Source of the DNA: Pelobacter sp.
GTDB taxonomy: Bacteria; Desulfobacterota; Desulfuromonadia; Geobacterales; Pseudopelobacteraceae
Direction of reading: 5' to 3'
NCBI GenBank assembly: GCA_030824515.1
Contig: JAVBXN010000057.1
Location: forward strand, 62,001-126,000
Length of the DNA: 64,000 bases
Both the position numbers and the translations under genes were made by a program. Below the pieces are notes generated by a model. The model was not told the DNA's origin. It worked only from the letters and a program-made list of their open reading frames with translations, and ran no database searches. Numbering within the stretch: position 1 is the first letter of the stretch; every line of letters starts with the position of its first letter. Below are positions 45,254 to 53,787 of this stretch, piece after piece.

Positions 45254-45276
45254 TTTTGTCCTATTGCTGGACAAAA
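45254..45276. promoter_or_regulatory. Inverted repeat upstream of cydAB, candidate operator
   Basis: TTTTGTCC (45254-45261), TATTGCT, GGACAAAA (45269-45276): perfect 8-bp arms with a 7-base spacer, 119 bases upstream of the cydA start. On the minus strand an A-run follows, not a T-run, so it is not an rrf2 terminator. A binding site for the adjacent Rrf2-type regulator is the natural guess; the sequence does not match the Rex consensus. Confidence 0.5.
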
Positions 45277-45310
45277 TTTTTTTGGCGCTTCTGCCCCCGC
45301 AGACGGGGGA

Positions 45311-45715
45311 TTATTCCTCTGACAGTTCCTTCAGTGTGACCCCTGCCAGAACATCGCGAACCTGTCCCTGAACCCTTTTCCAGACCGGGTGCACCTTGCA
45401 TGAAACGTCGCGCACGCATTCTCCGGCACCGACAACGCAGCGGTTGGGAATGATCGGCCCTTCTACCGCTTCAACAACCTCGAGCAGCGTAATCTTCTCC
45501 GGGGTACGCCCCAGCAGGAAACCTCCGCCTGTTCCGCGATAGGACTTGACCAGGCCGATCTTGCTGAACTGCTGGAAAATCTTGGCAAGAAACGTGGCCG
45601 GCACATCCACCGCAGCGGCGATGTCACTCAGCAGACAGACCCGATCAGGCGGTTGCGCCGCCAGGTAGACTATTCCACGAATTGCATATTCCCCTTTACG
45701 GGTGAGCTCCATCAT
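45311..45715 (-). CDS. Rrf2-family transcriptional regulator with three cysteines
   Basis: 134 aa from the ATG at 45715. Winged helix: MELTRKGEYAIRGIVYLAA, then VPATFLAKIFQQFSKIGLVKS and the wing YRGTGGGFLLG. Cysteines NRCVVGAGECVRDVSCKVHP are in the position of the IscR/NsrR cluster ligands (spacing C-x6-C-x5-C), so a redox or NO/O2-sensing Fe-S cluster is likely. It stands directly upstream of cydAB in the same direction. Likely regulates cyd, by inference. Confidence 0.85.
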   Translation of the reverse strand: MMELTRKGEYAIRGIVYLAAQPPDRVCLLSDIAAAVDVPATFLAKIFQQFSKIGLVKSYRGTGGGFLLGRTPEKITLLEVVEAVEGPIIPNRCVVGAGECVRDVSCKVHPVWKRVQGQVRDVLAGVTLKELSEE

Positions 45716-45719
45716 TGAG

Positions 45720-45758
45720 AAAACCCCTAACAAGACATTTTTTATCCTTTTAGGGGTT
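45720..45758 (-). promoter_or_regulatory. Inverted repeat in the leader of the Rrf2 gene
   Basis: AAACCCCTAA (45720-45729) and TTAGGGGTTT (45749-45758), 10-bp perfect arms with a 19-base AT-rich spacer. It begins 5 bases upstream of the start codon and its near arm includes the only Shine-Dalgarno candidate (AGGGG). Either an operator for autoregulation or an mRNA structure that masks the ribosome site. Confidence 0.45.
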
Positions 45759-45808
45759 TTCCGGCAGTTTGTCAACCTAATTTTGTAGATTGCAGCGCAA
45801 ATCAGTTA

Positions 45809-46900
45809 TCAGCGACCGAGCATGATGCCAAGATCCTCGGCCGCCGCAACGATCTCGCCCTGCGGGTCAACCAGCTTCAGATCGCGGATCGCATCCTCCA
45901 TCGGCACCGAAGTGATACTGCGCCCCTTTAGGCAGGCCATCCGCCCGAATTCGCCATCGGCGATCATCTGCACCGCCCGGGTGCCGAAGCGGCTTCCCAG
46001 GGCACGGTCGAAGGTAGTTGGCGAACCGCCGCGCTGGAGGTGTCCCAGAACGGTCACCCGCACATCCATGTCCAGGCACTGTTCAATTTTTTTCGCGACG
46101 AACTGTCCGATGCCGCCCAAACGCTCGATAGCCTGTTTTTCGCTGGCGGACTGGAGCACGACCCGGTCGCCACCCATCGGGAAAGCGCCCTCGGCCGCCA
46201 CGATGATGCTGAAACGGCTGCCACGCGCCGAACGCTCCTTGATTGCAGTGCAGATTCGTGCGATATCGAACGGGATTTCCGGGATCAGAATCACGTCCGC
46301 GCCGCCGGCAATCCCGGACTCAAGGGCGATCCAGCCGGCGTAGCGCCCCATCACCTCCAGGATCATGACCCGGTGGTGGCTCTCGGCGGTTGTATGCAGC
46401 TTGTCCAACGCATCGGTGGCGGTCTCCAGCGCGGTGTTATAGCCAAAGGTGAAATCAGTCTCGCGCAGGTCGTTGTCGATGGTCTTGGGCACTCCGACCA
46501 CCGGCACCCCCTTTTGCCAGAGTCCCAGAGCGATCTTGACCGACCCCTCGCCCCCCACGGCCACCAGCGCATCAATCCCCAGCTGGCGGATGTTGTCCAC
46601 CACACGGTCCGAGTAATCTACCCGAATGATTTTGCCATCCTGCTCCAGCGGATACTCAAAGGGGTTGCCACGATTGGTCGTACCCAGGATGGTGCCGCCG
46701 CGCGGCAGGATTCCCCGCACACTGTCAAGGGTCAACGGCCGGCACTTTTCCGGATTCAGCAGCCCGTCAAAACCATCCTCGATGCCGATCACATTCCAGC
46801 CGTGGCAGATGATGGCGCTCTTCACCACTCCACGGATAACCGCGTTCAGCCCGGGGCAATCGCCACCCCCGGTCAAAATGCCGATAGTCGAGACAGCCAT
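45809..46900 (-). CDS. pfkA: 6-phosphofructokinase
   Basis: 363 aa, group III-like length. Motifs: ILTGGGDCPGLNAVIRG, RGGTILGTTNRGNPF, VAVGGEGSVKIAL, VPKTIDNDLRETD and VMGRYAGWIAL, and a C-terminal LGHLQRGGSPTTFDR. Gly (not Asp) in the GGEGS position favours ATP over pyrophosphate as donor, while the Lys in PKTIDND is shared by many PPi enzymes, so the donor is not settled. AGGAGG 6 bases upstream. Single gene. Confidence 0.92.
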   Translation of the reverse strand: MAVSTIGILTGGGDCPGLNAVIRGVVKSAIICHGWNVIGIEDGFDGLLNPEKCRPLTLDSVRGILPRGGTILGTTNRGNPFEYPLEQDGKIIRVDYSDRVVDNIRQLGIDALVAVGGEGSVKIALGLWQKGVPVVGVPKTIDNDLRETDFTFGYNTALETATDALDKLHTTAESHHRVMILEVMGRYAGWIALESGIAGGADVILIPEIPFDIARICTAIKERSARGSRFSIIVAAEGAFPMGGDRVVLQSASEKQAIERLGGIGQFVAKKIEQCLDMDVRVTVLGHLQRGGSPTTFDRALGSRFGTRAVQMIADGEFGRMACLKGRSITSVPMEDAIRDLKLVDPQGEIVAAAEDLGIMLGR

Positions 46901-46932
46901 GATGGACCTCCTGAAATGAATGTTGCGATGTA

Positions 46933-47778
46933 CTAGGTTGCCGGGAGCTGGTCTTCTATTTTGATTTTTTTCTTACCGAAGATCAGGGCAACCCAGATAC
47001 TGATCTCGTACATCAGGTAGAGCGGAATCATGATCACGAACATCGTGATCAGGTCGGCGTGGAAGGCGGCAATAATCGAGCTGGCCAGCAGCGCGTATTT
47101 ACGTTTCGGTGCCAGGAATTCGTAGCTGACGATTCCGAAACGCGACAAAAGCAGTGTCAGCACCGGCAGTTCGAAGATCAGGCCGAAGACCAGGATCAGC
47201 CGCAGGCAGAAATTGATATAGGCGCTGATGTTGAACCAGCTCTGCAGCCCCTCCGCCTCATAGGAAAGCGAAAAATTGATGATCACCGGCCAGATGATCA
47301 CCAGAAAGAACATGGCGCCGACGCAGAAGGTAAGCGTGGCCGCGGTGACAAACGGCATCACCATCCGCCGTTCACGGCGGGTCAGCCCTGGAGCGATGAA
47401 CAGCCAGATCTGGTAGAACACTATCGGCAGAGCCAGGATGAATCCGGCCAGCATCGAGATCTTGCACTGAATGAAGAACGGTTCCAGGGGAGCGCTGTAG
47501 TTGAGAGGTCTCAGCTTCTGGGGCGCATTGATTTCCTGCTCCAGTTTGTAGCGGGTGTACATCGAAGGGGCCAGTTCCTTGACCTTCAGATAGACATCTT
47601 TTTTGATATCGGTCAGATAGGTCTTGCCGGTCAACGGCTTTTCCACAAACCTCATCAGATCGTTGGAGTAGTTCCAGGCCACCCCCATGCCGACCACGAC
47701 AGCAACCACGATAATAATCAGCCGCTTGCGCAGCTCGACCAGATGCTCGATAAACGGCACTACCTTTTCTTCGCTCAT
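46933..47778 (-). CDS. tatC: Sec-independent protein translocase TatC
   Basis: 281 aa from the ATG at 47778 (CAGGAA before it); an ATG at 47826 is in frame but rejected. Six membrane segments. FIEHLVELRKRLI is the signal-binding N-terminus, FALP-like ALPIVFYQIWLFIAPGLTRRER is the conserved cytosolic loop, and FELPVLTLLLSRFG follows. A larger than usual first periplasmic loop (about residues 45-105) is present, as in deltaproteobacterial TatC. tatA/B are not in the window. Confidence 0.93.
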   Translation of the reverse strand: MSEEKVVPFIEHLVELRKRLIIIVVAVVVGMGVAWNYSNDLMRFVEKPLTGKTYLTDIKKDVYLKVKELAPSMYTRYKLEQEINAPQKLRPLNYSAPLEPFFIQCKISMLAGFILALPIVFYQIWLFIAPGLTRRERRMVMPFVTAATLTFCVGAMFFLVIIWPVIINFSLSYEAEGLQSWFNISAYINFCLRLILVFGLIFELPVLTLLLSRFGIVSYEFLAPKRKYALLASSIIAAFHADLITMFVIMIPLYLMYEISIWVALIFGKKKIKIEDQLPAT

Positions 47779-47878
47779 GCTTCTTTCCTGATCCCCGTAC
47801 ATGGATATTGTGTGTCTGCCGCCCATTTCCTACCACAGCGGCGTATTGTCGCGCAACCTGATTCGGCATGGACGGCCA

Positions 47879-50197
47879 TTATCGCCGTTTCCTGTCCCCT
47901 GTCCGCCCCTTGCCACCAGCACCGCCCTTGCCGGTGCCACGGGAGTGTTCAGCGCCCCCCTTATCTATCCGTGGCTGTATGCCCGAAGGACGCTTGCCAC
48001 GCAGCGGTATTCGCGGGTATTCTTCAGTTGCAGCCGACTGCGGTGCTGTTCCACTTTGGGGTGAAGATGATACATGCGCCGCCAGTACGAACTCGATCCG
48101 GCGCGTGGCTGGAGATACGGAAGCCACCTTGACCCGCGCCACATCGCCGATGCGGAATACACGCCGCGAATGCTGGCCGATCAGCGAGTGCTGCTTCTCG
48201 ACAAAATTGTACAGGTCATCCGCCAGGGTCGAGACATGCACCAACCCCTCGACGAACAGCTCCTCCAGCTCCACAAAAAAACCGAAGCCGGTCACCCCCG
48301 AAATGTAACCGTCAAACTCTTCTCCCAGGTGTTGCTGCATATACTGCAGTTTTTTCATCTCGACCACGTCCCGCTCGGCCTCCATCGCCACCCGCTCCCG
48401 CTTGCTGGTATGCTCGGCAACCTCTCCCAGACGTTCGGTGGCAATGGCAAGCAGTTTCGACGGGCGCTTCTCTTCGCCTCCGGCCAAAAGCGCCGCCTTC
48501 AATATGCGATGCACGACAAGGTCGGGATAACGGCGGATCGGCGAGGTAAAGTGGCAGTAGCAGGCCGAGGCCAGCCCGAAATGCCCCACGTTTTCGGCGG
48601 CGTAGCGGGCCTGTTTCATACAGCGCAGCAGCGCATAGTTGACCATGCGCTCTTCGGGACGGCCATCGGCCTGCGCCAGCAGGCGCTGCAACTCCAGCGG
48701 GTTGACCCTGTCGTCCACCAGTGCAAACTCATAACCGAATCCGAAGACAAACTCCCGGAAGGTGTTCAACTTGGCCGGGTCGGGATTCTCGTGGACACGA
48801 TACAGGAATGGAATGTCCCGCGAGGTGATGAAACTTGCTACCGCTTCATTGGCGGCCAGCATGAACTCCTCGATCAGCTGGTGGGCCAGGTTGCGTTCGG
48901 CGCGGATGATCCCCTCGGTCTGGCCGGTCAGGCCGATGATGATCTCCGGTTCGGGCAGGTCGAAGTCGATGCTGCCCCGTTTTTTGCGCATCTGCTGCAG
49001 AGAGAGGGCCAATGCCTTCATATTCATCAGCATGTCGATCAACGGCCTGTATTTGTCCGCTGTTTCCCGGTCGTCATCGACGATGATCTTCTTGACTATG
49101 GTGTAGGTCAGGCGGGCCGAGCTTTTGATGACGCTGGGGTAAAAAGTCGATTCCAGCATTGTGCCCAAGGAATCGAAGAGCATCTCGGCCGTCATCGTCA
49201 GTCGCTCAACCTGCGGATTGAGCGAGCAGATGCCGTTGGACAGGCGCTCCGGCAGCATCGGTATGCAGCGGTCCGGAAAATAGACCGACGTACCGCGCAG
49301 ATAGGCCTCGCGATCCAGCGGGCTGTCTTTTTTTACATAGTGCGACACATCGGCGATCGAGACCCACAAGCGAAAGTTGTCACCCTCGCGGCGCAGGGAA
49401 ACGGCATCATCGAAATCACGGGCGGTTTCGCCGTCAATCGTCACGGTCTGCATATTGCGCAGATCGGTCCTGCCCTTCAAATCATCGGCCGAGACCGTCT
49501 CGGCAATCCCTTCGGCCTCGTCCAGCACACCCTTTTCGAAGATATGCGGCAGATCGAAACGACGGATCACCGACTGCACCTCAACCTCCGGATCATCCGG
49601 CCATCCCAGCACCTCCACGACCCGCCCTTCCGCGGGACGGCCGCCAATCGGGTAGCGGGTCAACTCGGCCACGACCTGATGACCGTCCTCGGCCGCCCCG
49701 CGCCCCTTGACCGGGATCTCCACCACCAGGTTGAGGCGCTGGTCCTCGGGAATGACGATCGCTCCGCGCCGGGTTTCCTCGTATCGGCCGACGACGCGGC
49801 TGGTGGCCCGCTCCAGAACAGCCACGACCCGGCCGTCCAGCTTGTTGCCACCCATCCGGCTCCGCTCCGAGGTAGTTTCCACCAGGTCGCCATGCAGAGC
49901 CCCTTTCAGCTGTTTTGACGGGATGAAGACATCCTCGCCACCAGATTCGGGGGTCACGAAACCATAACCGTCACGGTGAACAGATATGCGGCCACGCACA
50001 GTTCTGAGCGGTCCCGCCAGTGCATAGGCGTTCCCCTTCAGCCGGACTATCTCGCCGTCAGCGGCCATATCTTCCAGCATGTTTTTCAGTTCGCGCTTGA
50101 CGTGGCTCCCGCCGAATTCCCGTACCAGAACGGCAAAATGGGACGTCCCTTCCCGCTGTTTGAAATATTCCAGAATATGTTTCTTCGTAAGGTTCAT
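47879..50197 (-). CDS. rnr: Ribonuclease R
   Basis: 772 aa. Order: N-terminal winged helix (KKHILEYFKQREGTSHFAVL), cold-shock/OB domains (RGRISVHRDGYGFVTPESGG), RNB domain with catalytic Asp motif TIDGETARDFDDAVSLRREG, and LASACYCHFTSPIRRYPDLV, then an S1 domain (EFDGYISGVTGFGFFVEL) and a basic tail. 3'-to-5' exoribonuclease for structured RNA. Likely monocistronic. Confidence 0.95.
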   Translation of the reverse strand: MNLTKKHILEYFKQREGTSHFAVLVREFGGSHVKRELKNMLEDMAADGEIVRLKGNAYALAGPLRTVRGRISVHRDGYGFVTPESGGEDVFIPSKQLKGALHGDLVETTSERSRMGGNKLDGRVVAVLERATSRVVGRYEETRRGAIVIPEDQRLNLVVEIPVKGRGAAEDGHQVVAELTRYPIGGRPAEGRVVEVLGWPDDPEVEVQSVIRRFDLPHIFEKGVLDEAEGIAETVSADDLKGRTDLRNMQTVTIDGETARDFDDAVSLRREGDNFRLWVSIADVSHYVKKDSPLDREAYLRGTSVYFPDRCIPMLPERLSNGICSLNPQVERLTMTAEMLFDSLGTMLESTFYPSVIKSSARLTYTIVKKIIVDDDRETADKYRPLIDMLMNMKALALSLQQMRKKRGSIDFDLPEPEIIIGLTGQTEGIIRAERNLAHQLIEEFMLAANEAVASFITSRDIPFLYRVHENPDPAKLNTFREFVFGFGYEFALVDDRVNPLELQRLLAQADGRPEERMVNYALLRCMKQARYAAENVGHFGLASACYCHFTSPIRRYPDLVVHRILKAALLAGGEEKRPSKLLAIATERLGEVAEHTSKRERVAMEAERDVVEMKKLQYMQQHLGEEFDGYISGVTGFGFFVELEELFVEGLVHVSTLADDLYNFVEKQHSLIGQHSRRVFRIGDVARVKVASVSPATRRIEFVLAAHVSSSPQSGTAPQSAATEEYPRIPLRGKRPSGIQPRIDKGGAEHSRGTGKGGAGGKGRTGDRKRR

Positions 50198-50290
50198 TAG
50201 GATTCCGCCCTGTTAATTGTGTTGTTCGGTCTTTCGCGGGATGATATGCTTTTCCGGCAGATTTTGCGACCACTTTCCTGATCGGAACTC

Positions 50291-51100
50291 ATGATGAAAC
50301 GCAGTACCCTGCTTTATTTTATTGTATCACTGACACTCTCGTCAGCACTTTGCACTGCCGCGGAATCAGCCGGGCCGGACCTCAGCGAACTGACCGCCAC
50401 AACGGATGCAATTGTTCATGACAAAGCCTCCCCCCCCCCCTGCAAGGCCTACAACGAGCTGAACAACGGCATCCGGGACGGCAGGATCGGCAGGTCGGCG
50501 GCACGGGCCGAACTGATGCGCATCCTGGCTGCGGTGCGAGAGGAGTATTACCTGCGTGGCGGCAGGGACCACGACGAGAATGAATGGGTTTTCCCGGTGG
50601 CCGGTTACGACTTGCACGCCATCGACGGCAGCCGCACCCACGGGTTTGTGGCGGGTGGATATGATTTTTTCAGCGGAAACCGTCACGGCGGCCATCCGGC
50701 CCTGGACATCTTCATCAGGGATCACAACCATGACAATCTTGACGACCGAACCGGCAAGCCGGTCAGGGTGCTGTCCATGACCGGCGGTATCGTGGTGGCG
50801 CTGGAGAATGAATGGGAACACTCCAGCAAACTGCGGGGAGGGAAATATATCTGGGTATACGAACCTGCCGGCGAACTCCTGGTCTACTATGCCCACAACG
50901 ATCAGTTGCTGGTTGAACTGGGCCAGGTTGTCCGCCCCGGCACCCCGCTGGCAACAGTAGGCCGCAGCGGCTTGAACGCGGCCAAGCGACGCTCTCCGAC
51001 CCATTTGCACTTGAGCGTGCTGAAAGTGGAGGACGGGAAACCGCTGCCTCTAAACATATATGTAACGCTCAAACAAAGTATCAAAGCAGTCGCGCAATAA
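50291..51100 (+). CDS. Exported M23-type (LytM) peptidase-like protein
   Basis: 269 aa with a signal peptide (ending TAAES, about residue 26). The LasA/LytM fold is seen as FFSGNRHGGHPALDIFIRDH (H...D zinc pair) and PTHLHLSVLKVED (HxH). Degrades or binds peptidoglycan cross-bridges. Codons near residue 47 include an 11-base C run (50430-50440), so slippage would switch the ORF. GGAAC precedes two ATG codons. Divergent from rnr. Confidence 0.85.
   Translation: MMKRSTLLYFIVSLTLSSALCTAAESAGPDLSELTATTDAIVHDKASPPPCKAYNELNNGIRDGRIGRSAARAELMRILAAVREEYYLRGGRDHDENEWVFPVAGYDLHAIDGSRTHGFVAGGYDFFSGNRHGGHPALDIFIRDHNHDNLDDRTGKPVRVLSMTGGIVVALENEWEHSSKLRGGKYIWVYEPAGELLVYYAHNDQLLVELGQVVRPGTPLATVGRSGLNAAKRRSPTHLHLSVLKVEDGKPLPLNIYVTLKQSIKAVAQ
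50430..50440 (+). repeat. Homopolymeric C tract (11 bases) in the M23 gene
   Basis: Eleven consecutive C near codon 47 of the M23 gene, encoding Ser-Pro-Pro-Pro. Tracts of this length are prone to slipped-strand changes. Confidence 0.85.
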
Positions 51101-51128
51101 AAAAGCCGTCCGATATTCCCGAACGGCC
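51099..51128 (-). terminator. Terminator of the PilZ gene
   Basis: Minus strand: GCCGTTCGGGAATATCGGACGGC followed by TTTTTTA. Stem arms at 51105-51111 and about 51121-51127. It lies 40 bases beyond the PilZ stop and also just past the M23 stop on the other strand. Confidence 0.75.
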
Positions 51129-51167
51129 TGAACCTGAACCTATTGCATTATCCAATCCAAACAGGCG

Positions 51168-51890
51168 TTAACCCACAACATCCTTCAAGCCGTGAATAAC
51201 TTCCACCTGGCGTTGGAATACATAGCGCGATATCAACTGTTCCTGCTGTTTGTCGGGTGACACCTTGAACCGGCAACGATAGGGCGATGCCTGCCCGTCA
51301 ACATTCACCAGTGTCGCCGCCAGCTTCATCAGCACCTGTTTCTGCAGAACCAGATCCGGCAGCATGAACTGGATTGAAACATCGGTTCCGGCTTCGAGTT
51401 CCAGATAGTGGTCTAGCTTCATGGCTACGCCCTGAACCGAAATGTCCAGCAACTTGCCGACGATCTCCAGCCCATCATGTACGATGGATGCATCCGCTGG
51501 AGGATCCAGGTTCAGCCTGACCGCGTTGCGCTTTTCGGCCAGGATTTCGACATAGCACAGTTTATTGAGCGTCACTGCATGCTTCTTGACATTTACGTAT
51601 TGAACATGGGCGGCGATCGCATACGGAAACAGATTGCTGCGGATCAGGGTATAACGGTCGCCATCTATCGCAACCGCCTGTTGCGGATGGACATCAAGGT
51701 CCAGGGTTCCCCGCTCCACAGCCACTACCGTTGCGGGATACATGATCGGCAGACCCTTATGGTAATTGATCAGGGTTACCTTGGCCGCCTCTTTTGAAAC
51801 CACCTTGTCATGAAAAGCCTTCAGGATCTCGGCCTGATCATCATCAAAGTTTTTCTGTATGCGCGTGGTGTAAAGGCTTGTGAAGTCCAT
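51168..51890 (-). CDS. PilZ-domain c-di-GMP effector (YcgR-like)
   Basis: 240 aa. The N-terminal YcgR-like domain occupies about residues 1-110; the PilZ domain has R121-N-A-V-R125 (RxxxR) and D149-I-S-V-Q-G154 (DxSxxG), so c-di-GMP binding is expected. No partner gene adjacent; its role in motility or envelope control is not known. Minus-strand gene with its own terminator. Confidence 0.88.
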   Translation of the reverse strand: MDFTSLYTTRIQKNFDDDQAEILKAFHDKVVSKEAAKVTLINYHKGLPIMYPATVVAVERGTLDLDVHPQQAVAIDGDRYTLIRSNLFPYAIAAHVQYVNVKKHAVTLNKLCYVEILAEKRNAVRLNLDPPADASIVHDGLEIVGKLLDISVQGVAMKLDHYLELEAGTDVSIQFMLPDLVLQKQVLMKLAATLVNVDGQASPYRCRFKVSPDKQQEQLISRYVFQRQVEVIHGLKDVVG

Positions 51891-52000
51891 TGGTTACCGT
51901 ACCCTGATCTGAAGTGTTCATAAAATAATAAACCGCCCGCAGTTGTATCATAATAATTATAAAAAACAATGCGCGAATATATGGAGCACCAGAGTTTCAA

Positions 52001-52990
52001 CTATCCTTCGGCCAGTCTGCTTTCCCAGCGCCAGGCGTCATTAACGATCGTCTTCAGACTGTCGAAGCGTGGCTGCCAGCCGGTCAACTGCCGGATCTTG
52101 TCGGCTTTTGCTACCAGCGAGGCTGGGTCGCCCGGACGTCGCTCCGCTTCCAGTATCGCAAAATCGATTCCGCTGACCTCTTTAACCACCTCAAGCACTT
52201 CCCGCACGCTGCTGCCCCGGCCGTAGCCCACATTCATCGCGGTGGACTCGCCGCCGGTGCCCAGGTACTCCAGCGCATGCAGATGGGCGGAGGCCAGATC
52301 CTCGATATGGATGTAGTCGCGGATACCGGTCCCGTCGGGCGTGGGATAATCGCTGCCGTAGACACTGATGTTTGCCCGCATCCCCAGCGCCGCCTGACAA
52401 GCCACCTTGATCAGGTGTGTCGCCTCTGGAGTGCGCTGCCCCATACGCGCCTGCGGATCGGCGCCGGCCACGTTGAAATAGCGCAGCGCGACATAGCGCA
52501 TGCCGTGCGCCGCGGCCACATCCCGCAGCATCCATTCACTCATCAGCTTGGAGGTGCCATAGGGATTGATCGGCGACAGCTCGCTTTCCTCGGAGGCAGC
52601 CCCCCCCTCGGGAAATCCGTAGACGGCGGCTGTACTTGAGAAGACGAAGCGTTCCACGCCGTGCTTGACGCAGGTTTCCAGCAGACTAAGAGTGTTTTTG
52701 GTGTTGTTGCCGTAGTATTTCAGCGGCTTGGAAACCGATTCGGGAGCGATAATAGCGGCGGCAAAATGCAGCACCGTTTTAAACTGGTGCCTGGTGAAAA
52801 GTGCATCCAAGTTTTCCCTGTCAGCCAGATCGCCCTCAACCAGCTCTTCCCCATGGATCAGGGCGTCGCGAAAACCGGTGGAGAGGTTGTCATATACCAC
52901 GACCGTGCGGCCCGATTCCGAAAGCTGGCGGACTACGTGGCTGCCGATATAGCCGCAGCCGCCAACTACGAGGATTTTATCTGTCATCAT
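52001..52990 (-). CDS. galE: UDP-glucose 4-epimerase
   Basis: 329 aa. GGCGYIGSHVVRQL (NAD-binding GxxGxxG), SSTAAVYGFP, and active-site YxxxK in NPYGTSKLMSEWMLR. Interconverts UDP-glucose and UDP-galactose for surface polysaccharide or galactose use. AGGAG 4-7 bases upstream of two ATG codons (52990 and 52987). It follows a TIM-barrel isomerase gene with a 30-base gap. Confidence 0.93.
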   Translation of the reverse strand: MMTDKILVVGGCGYIGSHVVRQLSESGRTVVVYDNLSTGFRDALIHGEELVEGDLADRENLDALFTRHQFKTVLHFAAAIIAPESVSKPLKYYGNNTKNTLSLLETCVKHGVERFVFSSTAAVYGFPEGGAASEESELSPINPYGTSKLMSEWMLRDVAAAHGMRYVALRYFNVAGADPQARMGQRTPEATHLIKVACQAALGMRANISVYGSDYPTPDGTGIRDYIHIEDLASAHLHALEYLGTGGESTAMNVGYGRGSSVREVLEVVKEVSGIDFAILEAERRPGDPASLVAKADKIRQLTGWQPRFDSLKTIVNDAWRWESRLAEG

Positions 52991-53019
52991 CTATCTCCTG
53001 GATTTTGATTGATTTCTGT

Positions 53020-53787
53020 CTACACGTATTTTTCGATATTGGAGAGCGCGCGCTGCAGACGCTCGGTGCTGTGTGCCTCTATGGTCCAGACCGCCTCGGG
53101 AGCGTAACTGGTAAGCAGCGGAAAGAACCCGGCAAAATCGATACTCCCCTCACCCACCGGCAGATGTTCATCACTGCGGCCATTGTTGTCGTGAATATGA
53201 CTCTCGGCAATATAGGGGCCGAGCTCGCTGAACCACTCCTCCATGGAAACGGTCTTGAACATGTTCCAGTGCCCTACGTCAAAACAGTGGCGGAAACAGG
53301 GATCGTCAATTGCGTCCAGCAGCGCCTTGATCGTGGAAGGCTCCTTTTCAAAGATGTTTTCTACCGCCAGGATCGTTCCCAGCTCGCGGGCCCTTGGCAC
53401 GAATTCGCGCCAGAATTCGATGCTGTTCTTCAGCCACACCAGGCTGTTGTCGCCATAGTGCAGATCATCGTAACCGGGGTGAACCACGATCACCCTGGGA
53501 CGGAGCAGCTCCGCGGCGCGCATCACCTGCCGGATGCGATTGCGGGTGGCTTCACGGATACTCGAATCGATCGCCCCCGGGTTGAGATCCATGAACGGCG
53601 CATGGATGGTTGTCGCCAACCCGGCTTCATGCAGCACGCTGGCGTGGGAGGCCAGTTCTTCCCAGACCAGGCTGTCAAGTGAATCGGCTGAAAAGAACAC
53701 TTCCGGATTGACCCGGTAACTGATCGCGTATTCCAGATGTTCGGCCAGGCGGGCATAGGGGACATGGGCGTGTATTGACTGTTTCAT
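53020..53787 (-). CDS. Sugar phosphate isomerase/epimerase-like TIM-barrel protein
   Basis: 255 aa, AP-endonuclease-2 (xylose isomerase-like) fold. Metal-ligand pattern: TTIHAPFMDL, VIVVHPGYDDLHYGD, ILAVENIFE (Glu), HCFDVGHWNMF (Asp-His), ESHIHDNNG and TIEAHST (Glu). The active site is complete, but the exact substrate is unknown. The ATG overlaps the stop of the K+-channel-like gene (ATGA), forming a unit with it and galE. Confidence 0.8.
   Translation of the reverse strand: MKQSIHAHVPYARLAEHLEYAISYRVNPEVFFSADSLDSLVWEELASHASVLHEAGLATTIHAPFMDLNPGAIDSSIREATRNRIRQVMRAAELLRPRVIVVHPGYDDLHYGDNSLVWLKNSIEFWREFVPRARELGTILAVENIFEKEPSTIKALLDAIDDPCFRHCFDVGHWNMFKTVSMEEWFSELGPYIAESHIHDNNGRSDEHLPVGEGSIDFAGFFPLLTSYAPEAVWTIEAHSTERLQRALSNIEKYV

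Noticed and set aside
48074..49918. A 614-codon plus-strand frame opposite rnr
   Set aside because: Shadow of rnr, whose RNB and S1 motifs are intact.
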